The notes under the pieces were generated by a model that was given only the letters and a program-made list of their open reading frames with translations, did not search any database and was not told the origin of the DNA. Positions 8,824-18,977 of a stretch of 64,000 bases of DNA are shown one piece after another; the stretch's first letter is position 1; each line of letters opens with the position of its first letter. The stretch spans positions 1 to 64,000 of the forward strand of contig JANWJJ010000041.1 of assembly GCA_025451955.1 (NCBI GenBank), in the 5' to 3' direction. The stretch comes from Rudaea sp. (GTDB taxonomy: Bacteria > Pseudomonadota > Gammaproteobacteria > Xanthomonadales > Rhodanobacteraceae). The position numbers and the translations under genes are program-made.

Positions 8824-11800
8824 CTACTTCCTCGCCACCTCGATCTTCGCCCCAATCGACCGCGCCTGCACGGTGCGGTCGTACATTGATTCGCCATAGG
8901 CTGGAGGCACGGTGAAGCTGCCGGCGTTCGTGGCACGAATGCGATAGATGAATTCCTGTATATCGCGCGTCGCCGCGCCATAAATCACCACGCGATCGTC
9001 ACGCACGTCGGCGTATTCCGGTGTCCAGGTCGAAGCCGAGGTGCCGATAGGCGAATGCCAGGCTAGCGTGGCCGGTGCCGATTGATCAGAAGTTTGATCT
9101 GCATTCGCAGCGCCAGAAGTCGAATCCTCCGGCAAACTCGGCGGTTGCAATACCGGCTCGAAGCCGCCGGGCAGCAGGTCGACAATGGCGATACTGCCGA
9201 CGCTGTCGGTCCCGGTTGCGCGTATTTTCAGATGCACGTCGAGTTCTTCGCCAAGCTTCACCGACGTGACTACCTGCCCATTGGCATTTGTATACTCGCG
9301 CACGATTTCGAGGCCCTGCTTCAATTCCTGCGTCGGCGGAACACGATCGAAACCGGCCTGCGTCACCGCATACCAAGCACGTTGGTCTGCATCATTACCG
9401 ACCCGCAAACCGATTGCGTCGTGCGTAAATGTCCCGCGCAGCAGATTGCCGGTCAATGTGCCGATCGCGACGGCGCTACCGTCCTTATGCAATTCGCTCA
9501 GGCTCAACTTGCCTTCGCCCGCGGATTCGCTGCCCAAAGCATCCAGGGCAAGAATCGTCAGTGCCGACGACAAGGTGTTGTACTGATCCTTCTGCAATGG
9601 GCGCACGATGTTTTGCAGCGCCTGCGGCGACAGCGTGTGGGCACGCTCGGGAAAATGTTTCGCCAGCAGATATAGCGTCGTCGCGTCGCGGATCAGCGGA
9701 TCGTAATAGCGTTCGAAGCGATACGCGTTCTCGATCATGGAACGCTCCAGGACCTTCTGCGACCCGGCAATCAGGCGATCCGCGTCGCCATCCTGCTTGA
9801 GCAGCTTCAGTGACGCACCGAGATAAGCCGCGGCGAGATCGTCCTGCCATTGCTTTGGATAGCGCTCGTCGAGGCGTTTCTGCACCGCCGCGAGATCGTT
9901 GGTGGTGACATTGCCTTCGCGCGTCAGCAGATAGATGGCGAATGCGCGCTCGCGCAGGCCAGCCAGCGAGGCATCACTTTCGTCCGCTGCGAGCTGGTGC
10001 AGATACCGATTGCCGGCATCGAGCATGTCGCCCGGCAGACGCTGGCCACGTTCCTTCGCCTCAATCAGGAACTGCATCGCGTAAACCGACACGTACGGCA
10101 CCGATGCCGGCGTCGATGTCCACAGACCGAATCCGCCCTCCCCGTTTTGACGCGTATGCATGACCGCATACAGCGCCTGCAACGGGTCAGAACTCGCGTC
10201 AGTCTTCGCATCGCTGGTGATGCTGCCGAATTCCGGATGCTGCGCAAACACCAGTGCCGGCATGGCTTGGCTGATCAATTGCTCGGTGCAGCGATGCGGG
10301 AAATCGGCAAGATATGCCGACAGGCCCTGCGCCAGCACCAACGGAGTATACGAAGCTGCAATTTCCCGTTTCGCATGCGCGTCGTACAGATTGCGCAGTG
10401 GCGCAATATCCGTCTTGCCGCGATCCAGCTCGCCGATCCGGACAACGGTATCGTAGGCGGCGGCCGGACGAATCGAAACTTCTCTGACGATCATGGCGGA
10501 CTTGTCTGCGTAACTCGCGCGGAATTCGAGTTTAGCCGGCCCGAGCACCGGCTTGGCGCGTAATTTGAACACCGCCACGCCTTCGCGCATTTCACCCAGT
10601 TGCAGTTCCTGCCCCGCACCGTCGACTGCATCAAACGCAGGCGACGCAGCCAGCGCCAGCTTGACCGGAATTTCCTTGCCGCCCAAGCCCGTGAGATTGT
10701 TGGCGACGCCGACGCTGACTTCGAATTCGTCGCCAGGCGTGACCATGTTCGGCACATTTGGCGACAACACGAAATCGCCGCGTACCGTTGTGGAATTCTG
10801 GAAAATGCCCACTTTGTCGGTGCGCACGGCCACCGCCATGATGCGCAATTTGCCGTTGAAATCGTCTGGCACGGCATAACTCAGCTCGAGCTCGCCATTC
10901 ACGTCGACGATACCCGACCAGTACGCGACCGGCTGCTGGTGCTTTTTCTTGAACGGGTTCAGATGCCGGCTGAGCAGATCATCGGCATCACCGCCCGGCG
11001 CAGCCATGCTGGCGAGCTTGCTGAATTCCGGCAGGATCAGGTCGAGAATCTGGCTGGTCTTCACTTCCAGCATGCGTTTGCGGAAGAAGAAATCGAGCGG
11101 GTCGCCGAGCTTGTAGCGCGCGACTTGCAGAATACCTTCATCGACGGCGAACACGACGACGCGCGCCGGCTGCGCCGATGTGACTTTCATTTTCAGCGTC
11201 TCGCCGGGTTTGATCAGTGCCAGAACCTCGACCGAAACTGCATCGCGGCGCGCATCGCGATTGACTGAAAACGGCACCACGCCATAACTCAGCGGGCTCA
11301 TGAAGATTTCGTCCGAGGCCGGATCGCGCACGAACTGTACATTGACGTAACCATTGCCTTCGAAATCCGCCGGCACCTTGATCTTCTGCACCGAACCGGT
11401 CGTCGCACTATGGAACCAGGCGTGGGCGTAAACCTTGTCGCGCTCCAGTGTGATCAGACCGTTGCCGGCATACGGTGCGCGGATCGCGATTTCGATATCC
11501 TCGCCCGGCGCGAAATCGTGTTTGTTCAAGGCCAATTGCAATTCGGCATTGCGTTCGAGCGAGCGCGAAACATTTGCTTCGCCGGCCACGGTGTATTCAA
11601 CGCGGTTGAGTTCATCGCCACGAGCGTTGCGCACTACCAGGGCATAGTTCCCGGGCGCGTCGGTCGGCAGGGCGAAATCGTTGCCACCAGCCGTAATCGA
11701 CAATGGCCGCTCGGAAACCGGAATCTCCTTGGCCTTGGATTCGTATTTGTATACTCCGGAATCCTGCTTGGTCAGGATCGACACGTAGCGGCGCTCGATG

Positions 11801-14778
11801 ATCGCGGCCTTGAGTCCGTCGACCGCGATCTTCTTTGCCCCGGGGTCAATCGCGATCAGGTTGACGTTACGGCTTGCGCCGCGGGTGACGAAATCGAGGT
11901 TGTCGGCCGACTTCGCTCCGATCAGGTAATCCAGCGACGACACCAGGGCATGCGCCTCCGCCGCGACGCTGCGGCCGCCTTCGGCCTCATAACCTTTCGC
12001 GAAGAAGCGCAGTTGATACGACGCCGTGCCGTATTTCGACAGGTCCAGCGGGAATTCCGCCTCGCCGTGTTCGTCGGTCTGGCGTTCGCCGAGCGGTTCG
12101 GAATAGCCTTCCTTCGCGTGCTGCGGATCGAAGAAACGGTAATCGGGATAATTGTGGAAAACGGGAAAATACGGGGCAAGACTCAAGCTCGCTTCGACAC
12201 GCCGGTTCTGGGCCGGTGTACCGAACAGGTTCTGCAATGAAAATAACGCCTTGAGGCCATCCGGTTTGACCCAACCTTCCGCGGCGTTTTGCGACAGGCG
12301 CGCCTCAGCCTTCATGCGGTCCGGCTGGAATTCCTTGACTTGCAGCGTGACCGAGCCGATCTGGGCGTCGGGCTTGCCATCTTTCACAATGTATACATTG
12401 ACGCTCCAGCCGCCGGTCGGCGCACTTTCCTGGGTGGTGTAGGAAATTTCATCGAAACCGGTGTCGCTCAAACGCAGCTTGCGTTGCTCAACCACGGCGC
12501 CGCGCGCATCGACGATCTCGGCCAGCAGCGGAATGCCGGTCAGTGGTTTCGCCCAATCCGCCGCGCGCACGATCAAGCCAGCGTGGAAACTGTCGCCAGG
12601 CCGGTAGATGCCGCGATCCGTAAACAGATAGGCGCTGAGTTTGCCGGCATCGCGGGCGTTGCGTTCGCCGCCGGTGTCGAAGCGTGAAAAATCGAGCATG
12701 CGATCGTGTTCGCCGATCGGCAGAAAAGATTCGTCGTCACCCTTGTGCAGGACATACATGGCAGGCGTCTTTTCGCGCGTGAAACCCGCGAGCGTGTCGA
12801 AATCGACATGACCATCGTTGTCGGTCGTGCGTTCGATCAGGGTCTGGCCATTGCGGCCGACCACCTCAACACGCACACCTGCCGCTGGCGCGCCGCTTCG
12901 GATCGATTGCACGAATACATCCTGGCCACCGCCCAGCGACTGCTTGGCGATCACGCCCAGATCGGTGACCACGACCAGACGCACATCGCCGAGGCTGGCA
13001 TCGTCATCGCTGGTGTCATCCGCTGCATCGGCGGCGTCCCCGTCGTCGGTACTGTCACTATAGGTATCGTCGGGTTTGGCCGTGGGCTCCGGCTTGGCCT
13101 TGCTGAGTTTGAGCAGAAACACGCCCTGTTTGGCGCTCGCGCCTGAACCGAGGTACTGCCCCAGATCGACGCCGTTGAAATGCGCCTTGGCCGGATCGTT
13201 GTCCGGGAACGTGATTTTCTGCACGTAACGCTCGGTGATCTGGTCGGGATTGAGCGAGGAAAGCTCGGGCTTGGCATAGCTGCCTTGATTGAACGTGACC
13301 AGATGCTGCAACTGATCCGGCAGCACGCGTGCAATCTCCATCTGCACCTTCGGCACATTGCGCGCAACGAGCGCGACACGCTTCTCGCCGGTCAAGGACA
13401 ACAACGCGCCATCAGCCATGAAGCGCAGCATCTTCGGATATTCGGGCACCTGCACCACGTCGATACGCGGCTTGCCCAGGACGTAACCGCCGAACGAATG
13501 CAGTCCTTTATCCACCTTCACGAACAGGCGGCGGCCCGGATCGGCATGGAATTTGAAACTGTGCAACTCTGCGAATTCATGCTCGGTGGGCACGGCATCC
13601 AGCGGCAAACGCTGCGACTGGCGCAACAAATCTTCGCCGACCTCGCTCGTGCTCCAGCTGTAGGGTTCGGTACGCTGATCCACGGGAGTTTTCGGATTGA
13701 ACTCGGGCAGCAACCATGCCGACACAACTTTCGCGGCATCGCCTTCACTAGCCGCTGCGGAGGTTTCCACAATGAGCACTTGTTCCGGTTCGTATTTCGC
13801 GTTATCGACCAGGACCGCTGAGATTTCCCCAACGCTCAGGCTGTAGAGACCGGGAATCGCGACCGCGCCATCCAGCGAAGCGCTCAATGCGGGTCCGCCG
13901 CGCGCGGCGCGCACACCCGTGGCAATCGAATACGCCAACTTGGCGGTATCGCGTGGAATCGTCAGCGGTTCGGAATGAATGAAGGCGTTGAGTTTGCGTT
14001 CGTCGTAGGTGACCGCAAATTTTTTCCCACCCGATACGGCTCCCGCGCCTTCGAGCTTTACCGCGATGCGCTGTTCCAGACTGGCCGTATCCAGCGGATG
14101 ACTGAATGCGATGTGGATCACCGCCTTCTTTGCCGCGGCATCCTGCGGATCCTGATAGAACTCGCCCTGGACAACCTTGGCCGTAAACGCCGCACTGCTG
14201 AATTGCGTGCGATCCTTGTCCACGCGCGCCTGCGCGGCGAAAGCCAGCTTGGGATCGAAGCGCAGATTGAATTCCTGGCCGACCGGCCAATCATCTTTCG
14301 GCTGGAAACTGAGGTCGCGGTCGCTGCTCCAGGTCCATTGTCCGGCGAGTTGTGGACTCAGTTCGATGCCCGCACTCGCCGGCTTTCCGACCAGCGCCAG
14401 CGGCGCGACCGAGCGCGAAAAAGAAATCACGAGCGGATGCACGACGATTGGCGTCGCGGTGTAATCCGTCGCGGCCGGCGACTGCACACGAAATGTCGTC
14501 GCGGGTTCCTGGATCGGACGCGGACGCAATTGATACCAGTGATAACCGAACCAGCCGCCAGCCACCAATACAATCAGCATTGCCAGTGCCGATGCCGAAC
14601 GTCCCGGCCGGGCGCGCATCGCGCTCGCAAGCCGGTGTCCACCAGCGCCGACTACGCGCAGCCATGCGGGTGCGCTCCAGGAAACATCGCCGATCAATCG
14701 GCTTAGCAGCCAGTCTAGACCGCGCAGCAGATTAAGAGGCAACCGCAGGAGAAATCGCAGCAAATCCATAAAGCTCAT
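8824..14778 (-). CDS. Bacterial alpha-2-macroglobulin family protein (large, with thioester motif)
   Basis: ~1980 aa, N-terminal TM anchor, MG-domain segments (TDRGIYRPGDSFHAGLIVR), CTEQ thioester motif in FPHRCTEQLISQAMPAL, adjacent to pbpC. Start uncertain (ORF open to 14820). Confidence 0.92.
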   Translation of the reverse strand: MSFMDLLRFLLRLPLNLLRGLDWLLSRLIGDVSWSAPAWLRVVGAGGHRLASAMRARPGRSASALAMLIVLVAGGWFGYHWYQLRPRPIQEPATTFRVQSPAATDYTATPIVVHPLVISFSRSVAPLALVGKPASAGIELSPQLAGQWTWSSDRDLSFQPKDDWPVGQEFNLRFDPKLAFAAQARVDKDRTQFSSAAFTAKVVQGEFYQDPQDAAAKKAVIHIAFSHPLDTASLEQRIAVKLEGAGAVSGGKKFAVTYDERKLNAFIHSEPLTIPRDTAKLAYSIATGVRAARGGPALSASLDGAVAIPGLYSLSVGEISAVLVDNAKYEPEQVLIVETSAAASEGDAAKVVSAWLLPEFNPKTPVDQRTEPYSWSTSEVGEDLLRQSQRLPLDAVPTEHEFAELHSFKFHADPGRRLFVKVDKGLHSFGGYVLGKPRIDVVQVPEYPKMLRFMADGALLSLTGEKRVALVARNVPKVQMEIARVLPDQLQHLVTFNQGSYAKPELSSLNPDQITERYVQKITFPDNDPAKAHFNGVDLGQYLGSGASAKQGVFLLKLSKAKPEPTAKPDDTYSDSTDDGDAADAADDTSDDDASLGDVRLVVVTDLGVIAKQSLGGGQDVFVQSIRSGAPAAGVRVEVVGRNGQTLIERTTDNDGHVDFDTLAGFTREKTPAMYVLHKGDDESFLPIGEHDRMLDFSRFDTGGERNARDAGKLSAYLFTDRGIYRPGDSFHAGLIVRAADWAKPLTGIPLLAEIVDARGAVVEQRKLRLSDTGFDEISYTTQESAPTGGWSVNVYIVKDGKPDAQIGSVTLQVKEFQPDRMKAEARLSQNAAEGWVKPDGLKALFSLQNLFGTPAQNRRVEASLSLAPYFPVFHNYPDYRFFDPQHAKEGYSEPLGERQTDEHGEAEFPLDLSKYGTASYQLRFFAKGYEAEGGRSVAAEAHALVSSLDYLIGAKSADNLDFVTRGASRNVNLIAIDPGAKKIAVDGLKAAIIERRYVSILTKQDSGVYKYESKAKEIPVSERPLSITAGGNDFALPTDAPGNYALVVRNARGDELNRVEYTVAGEANVSRSLERNAELQLALNKHDFAPGEDIEIAIRAPYAGNGLITLERDKVYAHAWFHSATTGSVQKIKVPADFEGNGYVNVQFVRDPASDEIFMSPLSYGVVPFSVNRDARRDAVSVEVLALIKPGETLKMKVTSAQPARVVVFAVDEGILQVARYKLGDPLDFFFRKRMLEVKTSQILDLILPEFSKLASMAAPGGDADDLLSRHLNPFKKKHQQPVAYWSGIVDVNGELELSYAVPDDFNGKLRIMAVAVRTDKVGIFQNSTTVRGDFVLSPNVPNMVTPGDEFEVSVGVANNLTGLGGKEIPVKLALAASPAFDAVDGAGQELQLGEMREGVAVFKLRAKPVLGPAKLEFRASYADKSAMIVREVSIRPAAAYDTVVRIGELDRGKTDIAPLRNLYDAHAKREIAASYTPLVLAQGLSAYLADFPHRCTEQLISQAMPALVFAQHPEFGSITSDAKTDASSDPLQALYAVMHTRQNGEGGFGLWTSTPASVPYVSVYAMQFLIEAKERGQRLPGDMLDAGNRYLHQLAADESDASLAGLRERAFAIYLLTREGNVTTNDLAAVQKRLDERYPKQWQDDLAAAYLGASLKLLKQDGDADRLIAGSQKVLERSMIENAYRFERYYDPLIRDATTLYLLAKHFPERAHTLSPQALQNIVRPLQKDQYNTLSSALTILALDALGSESAGEGKLSLSELHKDGSAVAIGTLTGNLLRGTFTHDAIGLRVGNDADQRAWYAVTQAGFDRVPPTQELKQGLEIVREYTNANGQVVTSVKLGEELDVHLKIRATGTDSVGSIAIVDLLPGGFEPVLQPPSLPEDSTSGAANADQTSDQSAPATLAWHSPIGTSASTWTPEYADVRDDRVVIYGAATRDIQEFIYRIRATNAGSFTVPPAYGESMYDRTVQARSIGAKIEVARK

Positions 14779-15007
14779 CCCCAGAAGTACAACAACGACA
14801 CCGGCAGCACGCCGATACAAAACGAAACGTGATCCCCAAGAAAACGCTCAAGCGTTGGCGAAGCGAACACTCAGAGACAAAGGGTTCGTGCGACACTTTA
14901 AGGCATGGTTCCAGCCCATGGTAGTCAGTTCAGCTTGCGGGAATGGAGAATTCAGGGCGCGAATGTGAATTTCGCGCGATTGCTGATGACTGTATCGGGT
15001 AAGACGA

Positions 15008-16174
15008 TCAGATCTGCGCGAGCGCCTGTTGCAGATCGGCGATCAGGACCTCGGGTTCTTCCAGTCCGATCGACAGTCGCACCAGACTCAACGGCAACCC
15101 GGCCGGGTTGGCGATCGACGCGTTCGCCGGGAACACCGCGCATACCGGAAAGATCAAGGCCTCGTAGCCGCCCCACGACACGGTCATCAGGAAGCGCTCG
15201 AGTGCATTGCAGAAACGCTCGACGCCGGCGACATCCGCGACGCGCAACTCGATCGTCAACAGTCCGCTGGCCCCATGCATCTGTTTCTGTGCCAGCGCGA
15301 ATTGCGGGTTCGACTTCGACTGCGGATAGTATACTTTTACAACGCTCTCGTGCGCTTCGAGAAAGGCAAGCACCTGGCGCGTGGTTTCGGCGATGCGCTG
15401 CATGCGCACTGGCAACGTGCGCAGGCCGCGGATCATCAGCCAGGCGTCGTGCGGCGAAAGCACCGCACCGCAGGTCATATACGGGCCACGAAATACCTCG
15501 CGGCAAATTTCCTCACTGGCGCACAGCGCACCGGCGACGACATCGCTGTGACCGTTGAGATACTTCGTCGCCGAGTGCGCCACCATGTCGATGCCGAGCG
15601 CAAGCGGCGACTGATTCAGCGGGCTGGCATAACTATTGTCGCAAAGCGTGCGAATGCCGCGCGCACGCGCGAGCTGCGCGACGGCGACCAGATCCTGCAA
15701 CTCGAACGTCATCGAATTCGGGCTTTCGAGCACAATCAATTTTGTCGCCGGCGTCAACGCCTCTTCAATGTTGGCGATATCCGTGCCATCGATAAACGTG
15801 TACGTCACCGCGAAACGTGCGAGCAGATCCTTGAGCAAGGTGCGCGTCCACGAATACGGCTTGTGCACGCAGATCACATGGTCGCCGGCGGATACGCTGG
15901 CGATTACACCGGCTGCAATCGCTCCGGCACCGCTGCCGAACATCAAGCAATCTTCGGCGCCTTCCAGTGCCGCAACTTTCTTGCGCAAAATCTCGACTGT
16001 GGGGTTGTTGCCGCGCGTATATGTCGTGCGCTTGAACTCGTCACGAAATCCCTCGCGAAACGCAGCGACCGTCGGAAATGCAAAAATCGCCGACTGGAAA
16101 ATCGGCGGCGACACCGCACCGCGATAGGTTTCGCGCTCTTCGCCGAGGTGGTTGAGGATGTAGCTCAGATCCAC
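15008..16174 (-). CDS. Trans-sulfuration PLP-dependent enzyme (cystathionine gamma-synthase/beta-lyase family)
   Basis: TTYTRGNNPTVEILRKKVAALEGAEDCLMFGSGAGAI; PLP-Lys region VAHSATKYLNGHSDVVAGAL. Confidence 0.93.
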   Translation of the reverse strand: MDLSYILNHLGEERETYRGAVSPPIFQSAIFAFPTVAAFREGFRDEFKRTTYTRGNNPTVEILRKKVAALEGAEDCLMFGSGAGAIAAGVIASVSAGDHVICVHKPYSWTRTLLKDLLARFAVTYTFIDGTDIANIEEALTPATKLIVLESPNSMTFELQDLVAVAQLARARGIRTLCDNSYASPLNQSPLALGIDMVAHSATKYLNGHSDVVAGALCASEEICREVFRGPYMTCGAVLSPHDAWLMIRGLRTLPVRMQRIAETTRQVLAFLEAHESVVKVYYPQSKSNPQFALAQKQMHGASGLLTIELRVADVAGVERFCNALERFLMTVSWGGYEALIFPVCAVFPANASIANPAGLPLSLVRLSIGLEEPEVLIADLQQALAQI

Positions 16175-16192
16175 GAACGACTCTCCGAACGA

Positions 16193-17062
16193 TCAGACAG
16201 CTGTGATGAATTCACGCGTTGCTGCGGCCAGCGTCGGATCCTGCAACGCAAAGTGCAGCGTCGCCTTTACCAGCCCCAGCTTGCTGCCGCAATCGAAACG
16301 CGTGCCGTCGAAACGATAGGCGTATACTTTTTGCTCGGCGAGCAGTGCGGCAATGGCATCGGTCAACTGGATTTCACCACCGGCGCCCGGTTTGGTCGAT
16401 TCCAGCAGCTCGAAAATCCGGCCCGGCAATACGTAACGTCCCACGATCGCCAGATTCGACGGCGCGACTTCGGGTTTTGGCTTTTCCACGACATGCTTGA
16501 TCAGCGCGGCGCGGTCGCTCGTTGGCGTCGCATCGACGATGCCGTACTTGTTCGTTTCGCTGCGCGGTACTTCTTCCACCGCTATCGCGCCGGCGTTCTC
16601 CGACGCAGCGAATTCCGCCATCTGACGCAAGGCGCCTACACCTTTGTTCCAGATCAGATCATCCGGCAGGACAACGCCGAATGGCTCATCGCCGATCACC
16701 GGCTTTGCGCACAAAACCGCGTGACCAAGCCCGAGCGCCTCGGCCTGGGTTACGAAGACGCAGCGTACATGCTTCGGTATGACATTTTGTACAAGTGCCA
16801 AAAGTTCTTTTTTACCGGAACGTTCGAGCTTGGTTTCAAGCTCGTAGGCAGTATCGAAATAATCCGCAATTGCATGCTTGTAGCGGTTGGTGACGAAGAT
16901 CAGTGTGTCGGCGCCGGCATCGACGGCCTCATCGACGGCATACTGGATCAATGGCTTGTCGAGTATCGGCAGCATTTCTTTCGCAACGACCTTGGTCGCC
17001 GGCAGAAAACGTGTGCCCAGCCCGGCCACGGGAAACACGACTTTGCGCAACGGTCGATTCAT
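16193..17062 (-). CDS. galU: UTP--glucose-1-phosphate uridylyltransferase
   Basis: RKVVFPVAGLGTRFLPATKVVAKEMLPILDKPLIQYAVDEAVDAG; GLGHAVLCAKPVIGDEPFGVVLPDD. Confidence 0.96.
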   Translation of the reverse strand: MNRPLRKVVFPVAGLGTRFLPATKVVAKEMLPILDKPLIQYAVDEAVDAGADTLIFVTNRYKHAIADYFDTAYELETKLERSGKKELLALVQNVIPKHVRCVFVTQAEALGLGHAVLCAKPVIGDEPFGVVLPDDLIWNKGVGALRQMAEFAASENAGAIAVEEVPRSETNKYGIVDATPTSDRAALIKHVVEKPKPEVAPSNLAIVGRYVLPGRIFELLESTKPGAGGEIQLTDAIAALLAEQKVYAYRFDGTRFDCGSKLGLVKATLHFALQDPTLAAATREFITAV

Positions 17063-17087
17063 GCAAAATCCTTCGGACGTAGTTCAA

Positions 17088-18977
17088 TCAGACGTGGTTG
17101 CGAGCGATCGGCACGATCTCCGCCTGCGCCTGATCGTGATGCAAATTGAATTCTGGCATCAGGCTGTCCAGGCAGCGTCGCAAAGCTTCTTCGTCGTAAT
17201 CGTGCACTGCCAGCGCAGCATTGCGCAACTGCATATTCAGCAAGTCCCAGGACATGCTGCGCGGCTTGGCGAGGAAAATTTTCGCATGACTGGTGTGCTG
17301 GTAGCTTTCCTGGGCGTGAAACAGTTCCTCAAACAGCTTTTCGCCAGGACGCAGACCGGTGTAGACGATGGCGATGTCCTTGCCCGGAATCTTGTTGGTC
17401 AGGCGGATCATCTGTTCGGCCAGATAATCGATCTTCACCGGCTCGCCCATGTCGAGCGCGAAAATCTCGCCACCCTGGCCGAGCACCCCGGCCTGCAGGA
17501 TAAGCTGGCAGGCTTCGGGAATCGTCATGAAATAACGCGTGATCTGCGGGTGCGTCACCGTGACCGGACCGCCGTTGCGGATCTGCTCGCGGAACAGCGG
17601 CACCACACTACCGGCAGAATCGAGCACATTGCCGAAACGCACGGTGATGAATCGGGTCGTGGATTTTGCCGCAAAATTCTGACAGAAAATTTCTGCCGCG
17701 CGTTTGCACGCGCCCATCACGCTGGTCGGATTCACCGCCTTGTCGGTCGAGATCAGCACAAATACGGCGACGCCGTGACGATCTGCTGCCTGCGCCACCG
17801 TCTGCGTACCGAGCACGTTGTTGCGGAACGCTTCGCGCACCTGACCTTGCAGCAACGGCACATGTTTGTAGGCAGCCGCGTGAAACACCACCTGCGGCCG
17901 CGCTCGCGTGAACGCGTGTTCGCACACGGCAGCGTCGCCGCAATCGCCGAGTGCTGCACACAAGAGCAGGTCGGGGAATTCCTGGTGCAGTTCCTGTTCA
18001 ATTTTATACAGATTGTATTCCGACTGTTCGAGTATCGTCAGCGACTCGATCCCAAGCCGGGCAATCTGGCGGCACAATTCCGATCCGATCGAGCCGCCGC
18101 CACCGGTAATCAGCACGCGCTTGCCGGTCAGGCCGGTGCGGATCGCAGTCCAATCGAGCTGCACAGGTTCGCGTCCGAGCAAATCCTCGATCGCTACTTC
18201 TTTAAGCTCGTTGAACCCCATGCGCCCGGCAACGACGTCCTGCAAGCGCGGCACGGTACGAAACGGAATTCCGGTTTGTTCGCACAGCTCGACCACTCGC
18301 CGCATCTGCGCGTTGTTCGCCGAGGGCATTGCGATCAGCAAGGTTTCCGCCGCAACTTCGCGCGCCAGTTCGGGCAGGCGCTCGATCTCACCAAGCACCG
18401 GCACGCCATGCACGCGTGCGCCGCGCAGGGCGAGGTTGTCGTCGATCAAACCGACCGGGCGATAACGGTTTTCGTGCACCAGCTCGCGCACCAGCGCTTC
18501 ACCGGCGCGTCCGGCGCCCAGAACCAGAACGCGTTTCGCCGGCACGCGCAGGCTCAAGTCGAAACGGCTGTCTTTCCAGTAGCGGTAAGCCAGCCGCGGC
18601 GCGCCGAGAAACAACACCAGCAATACCGGATAAATCACCAGGACGGCACGCGGGACGGTATCGAGGCGATTGTAGAGAAACAGTGCGACCGCGATCGCCA
18701 AGGCACCGAGCACGCTGGCGCGTACGATGTTCCACAAATCAGGAAGACTGGCGAAACGCCATAGCCCTTTGTACAAACCAGTCCACCACAGCACCAGACC
18801 CTGCGCGCCGACGACAACGGCGATTTCCGCGGTGAACCATGTTGTGGAGGGCGGATTGGTTTCGAGGCTGTAGCGCAACCAGTTGGTCGCGATCCAGGCG
18901 AGCCAGACCATGGCCAGATCGTGCAGCACGACAGCCAGGCGCGGGTGAATTGCAGCGATCAGATTACGTGGCCGCAT
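17088..18977 (-). CDS. Polysaccharide biosynthesis nucleoside-diphosphate-sugar epimerase/dehydratase (CapD/WbpM-like)
   Basis: N-terminal TM helices, two Rossmann motifs (RVLVLGAGRAGEALV; KRVLITGGGGSIGSELCRQIA), FHAAAYKHVPLLQ, STDKAVNPTSVMGACKRAAE. Confidence 0.93.
   Translation of the reverse strand: MRPRNLIAAIHPRLAVVLHDLAMVWLAWIATNWLRYSLETNPPSTTWFTAEIAVVVGAQGLVLWWTGLYKGLWRFASLPDLWNIVRASVLGALAIAVALFLYNRLDTVPRAVLVIYPVLLVLFLGAPRLAYRYWKDSRFDLSLRVPAKRVLVLGAGRAGEALVRELVHENRYRPVGLIDDNLALRGARVHGVPVLGEIERLPELAREVAAETLLIAMPSANNAQMRRVVELCEQTGIPFRTVPRLQDVVAGRMGFNELKEVAIEDLLGREPVQLDWTAIRTGLTGKRVLITGGGGSIGSELCRQIARLGIESLTILEQSEYNLYKIEQELHQEFPDLLLCAALGDCGDAAVCEHAFTRARPQVVFHAAAYKHVPLLQGQVREAFRNNVLGTQTVAQAADRHGVAVFVLISTDKAVNPTSVMGACKRAAEIFCQNFAAKSTTRFITVRFGNVLDSAGSVVPLFREQIRNGGPVTVTHPQITRYFMTIPEACQLILQAGVLGQGGEIFALDMGEPVKIDYLAEQMIRLTNKIPGKDIAIVYTGLRPGEKLFEELFHAQESYQHTSHAKIFLAKPRSMSWDLLNMQLRNAALAVHDYDEEALRRCLDSLMPEFNLHHDQAQAEIVPIARNHV

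Noticed and set aside
15029-17149. 706-aa plus-strand ORF
   Set aside because: Exactly antisense to the trans-sulfuration enzyme and galU; R/H/Q-rich shadow translation of high-GC coding sequence, with no recognisable domain
16887-18764. 625-aa plus-strand ORF
   Set aside because: Antisense to the CapD-like gene; no domain signatures
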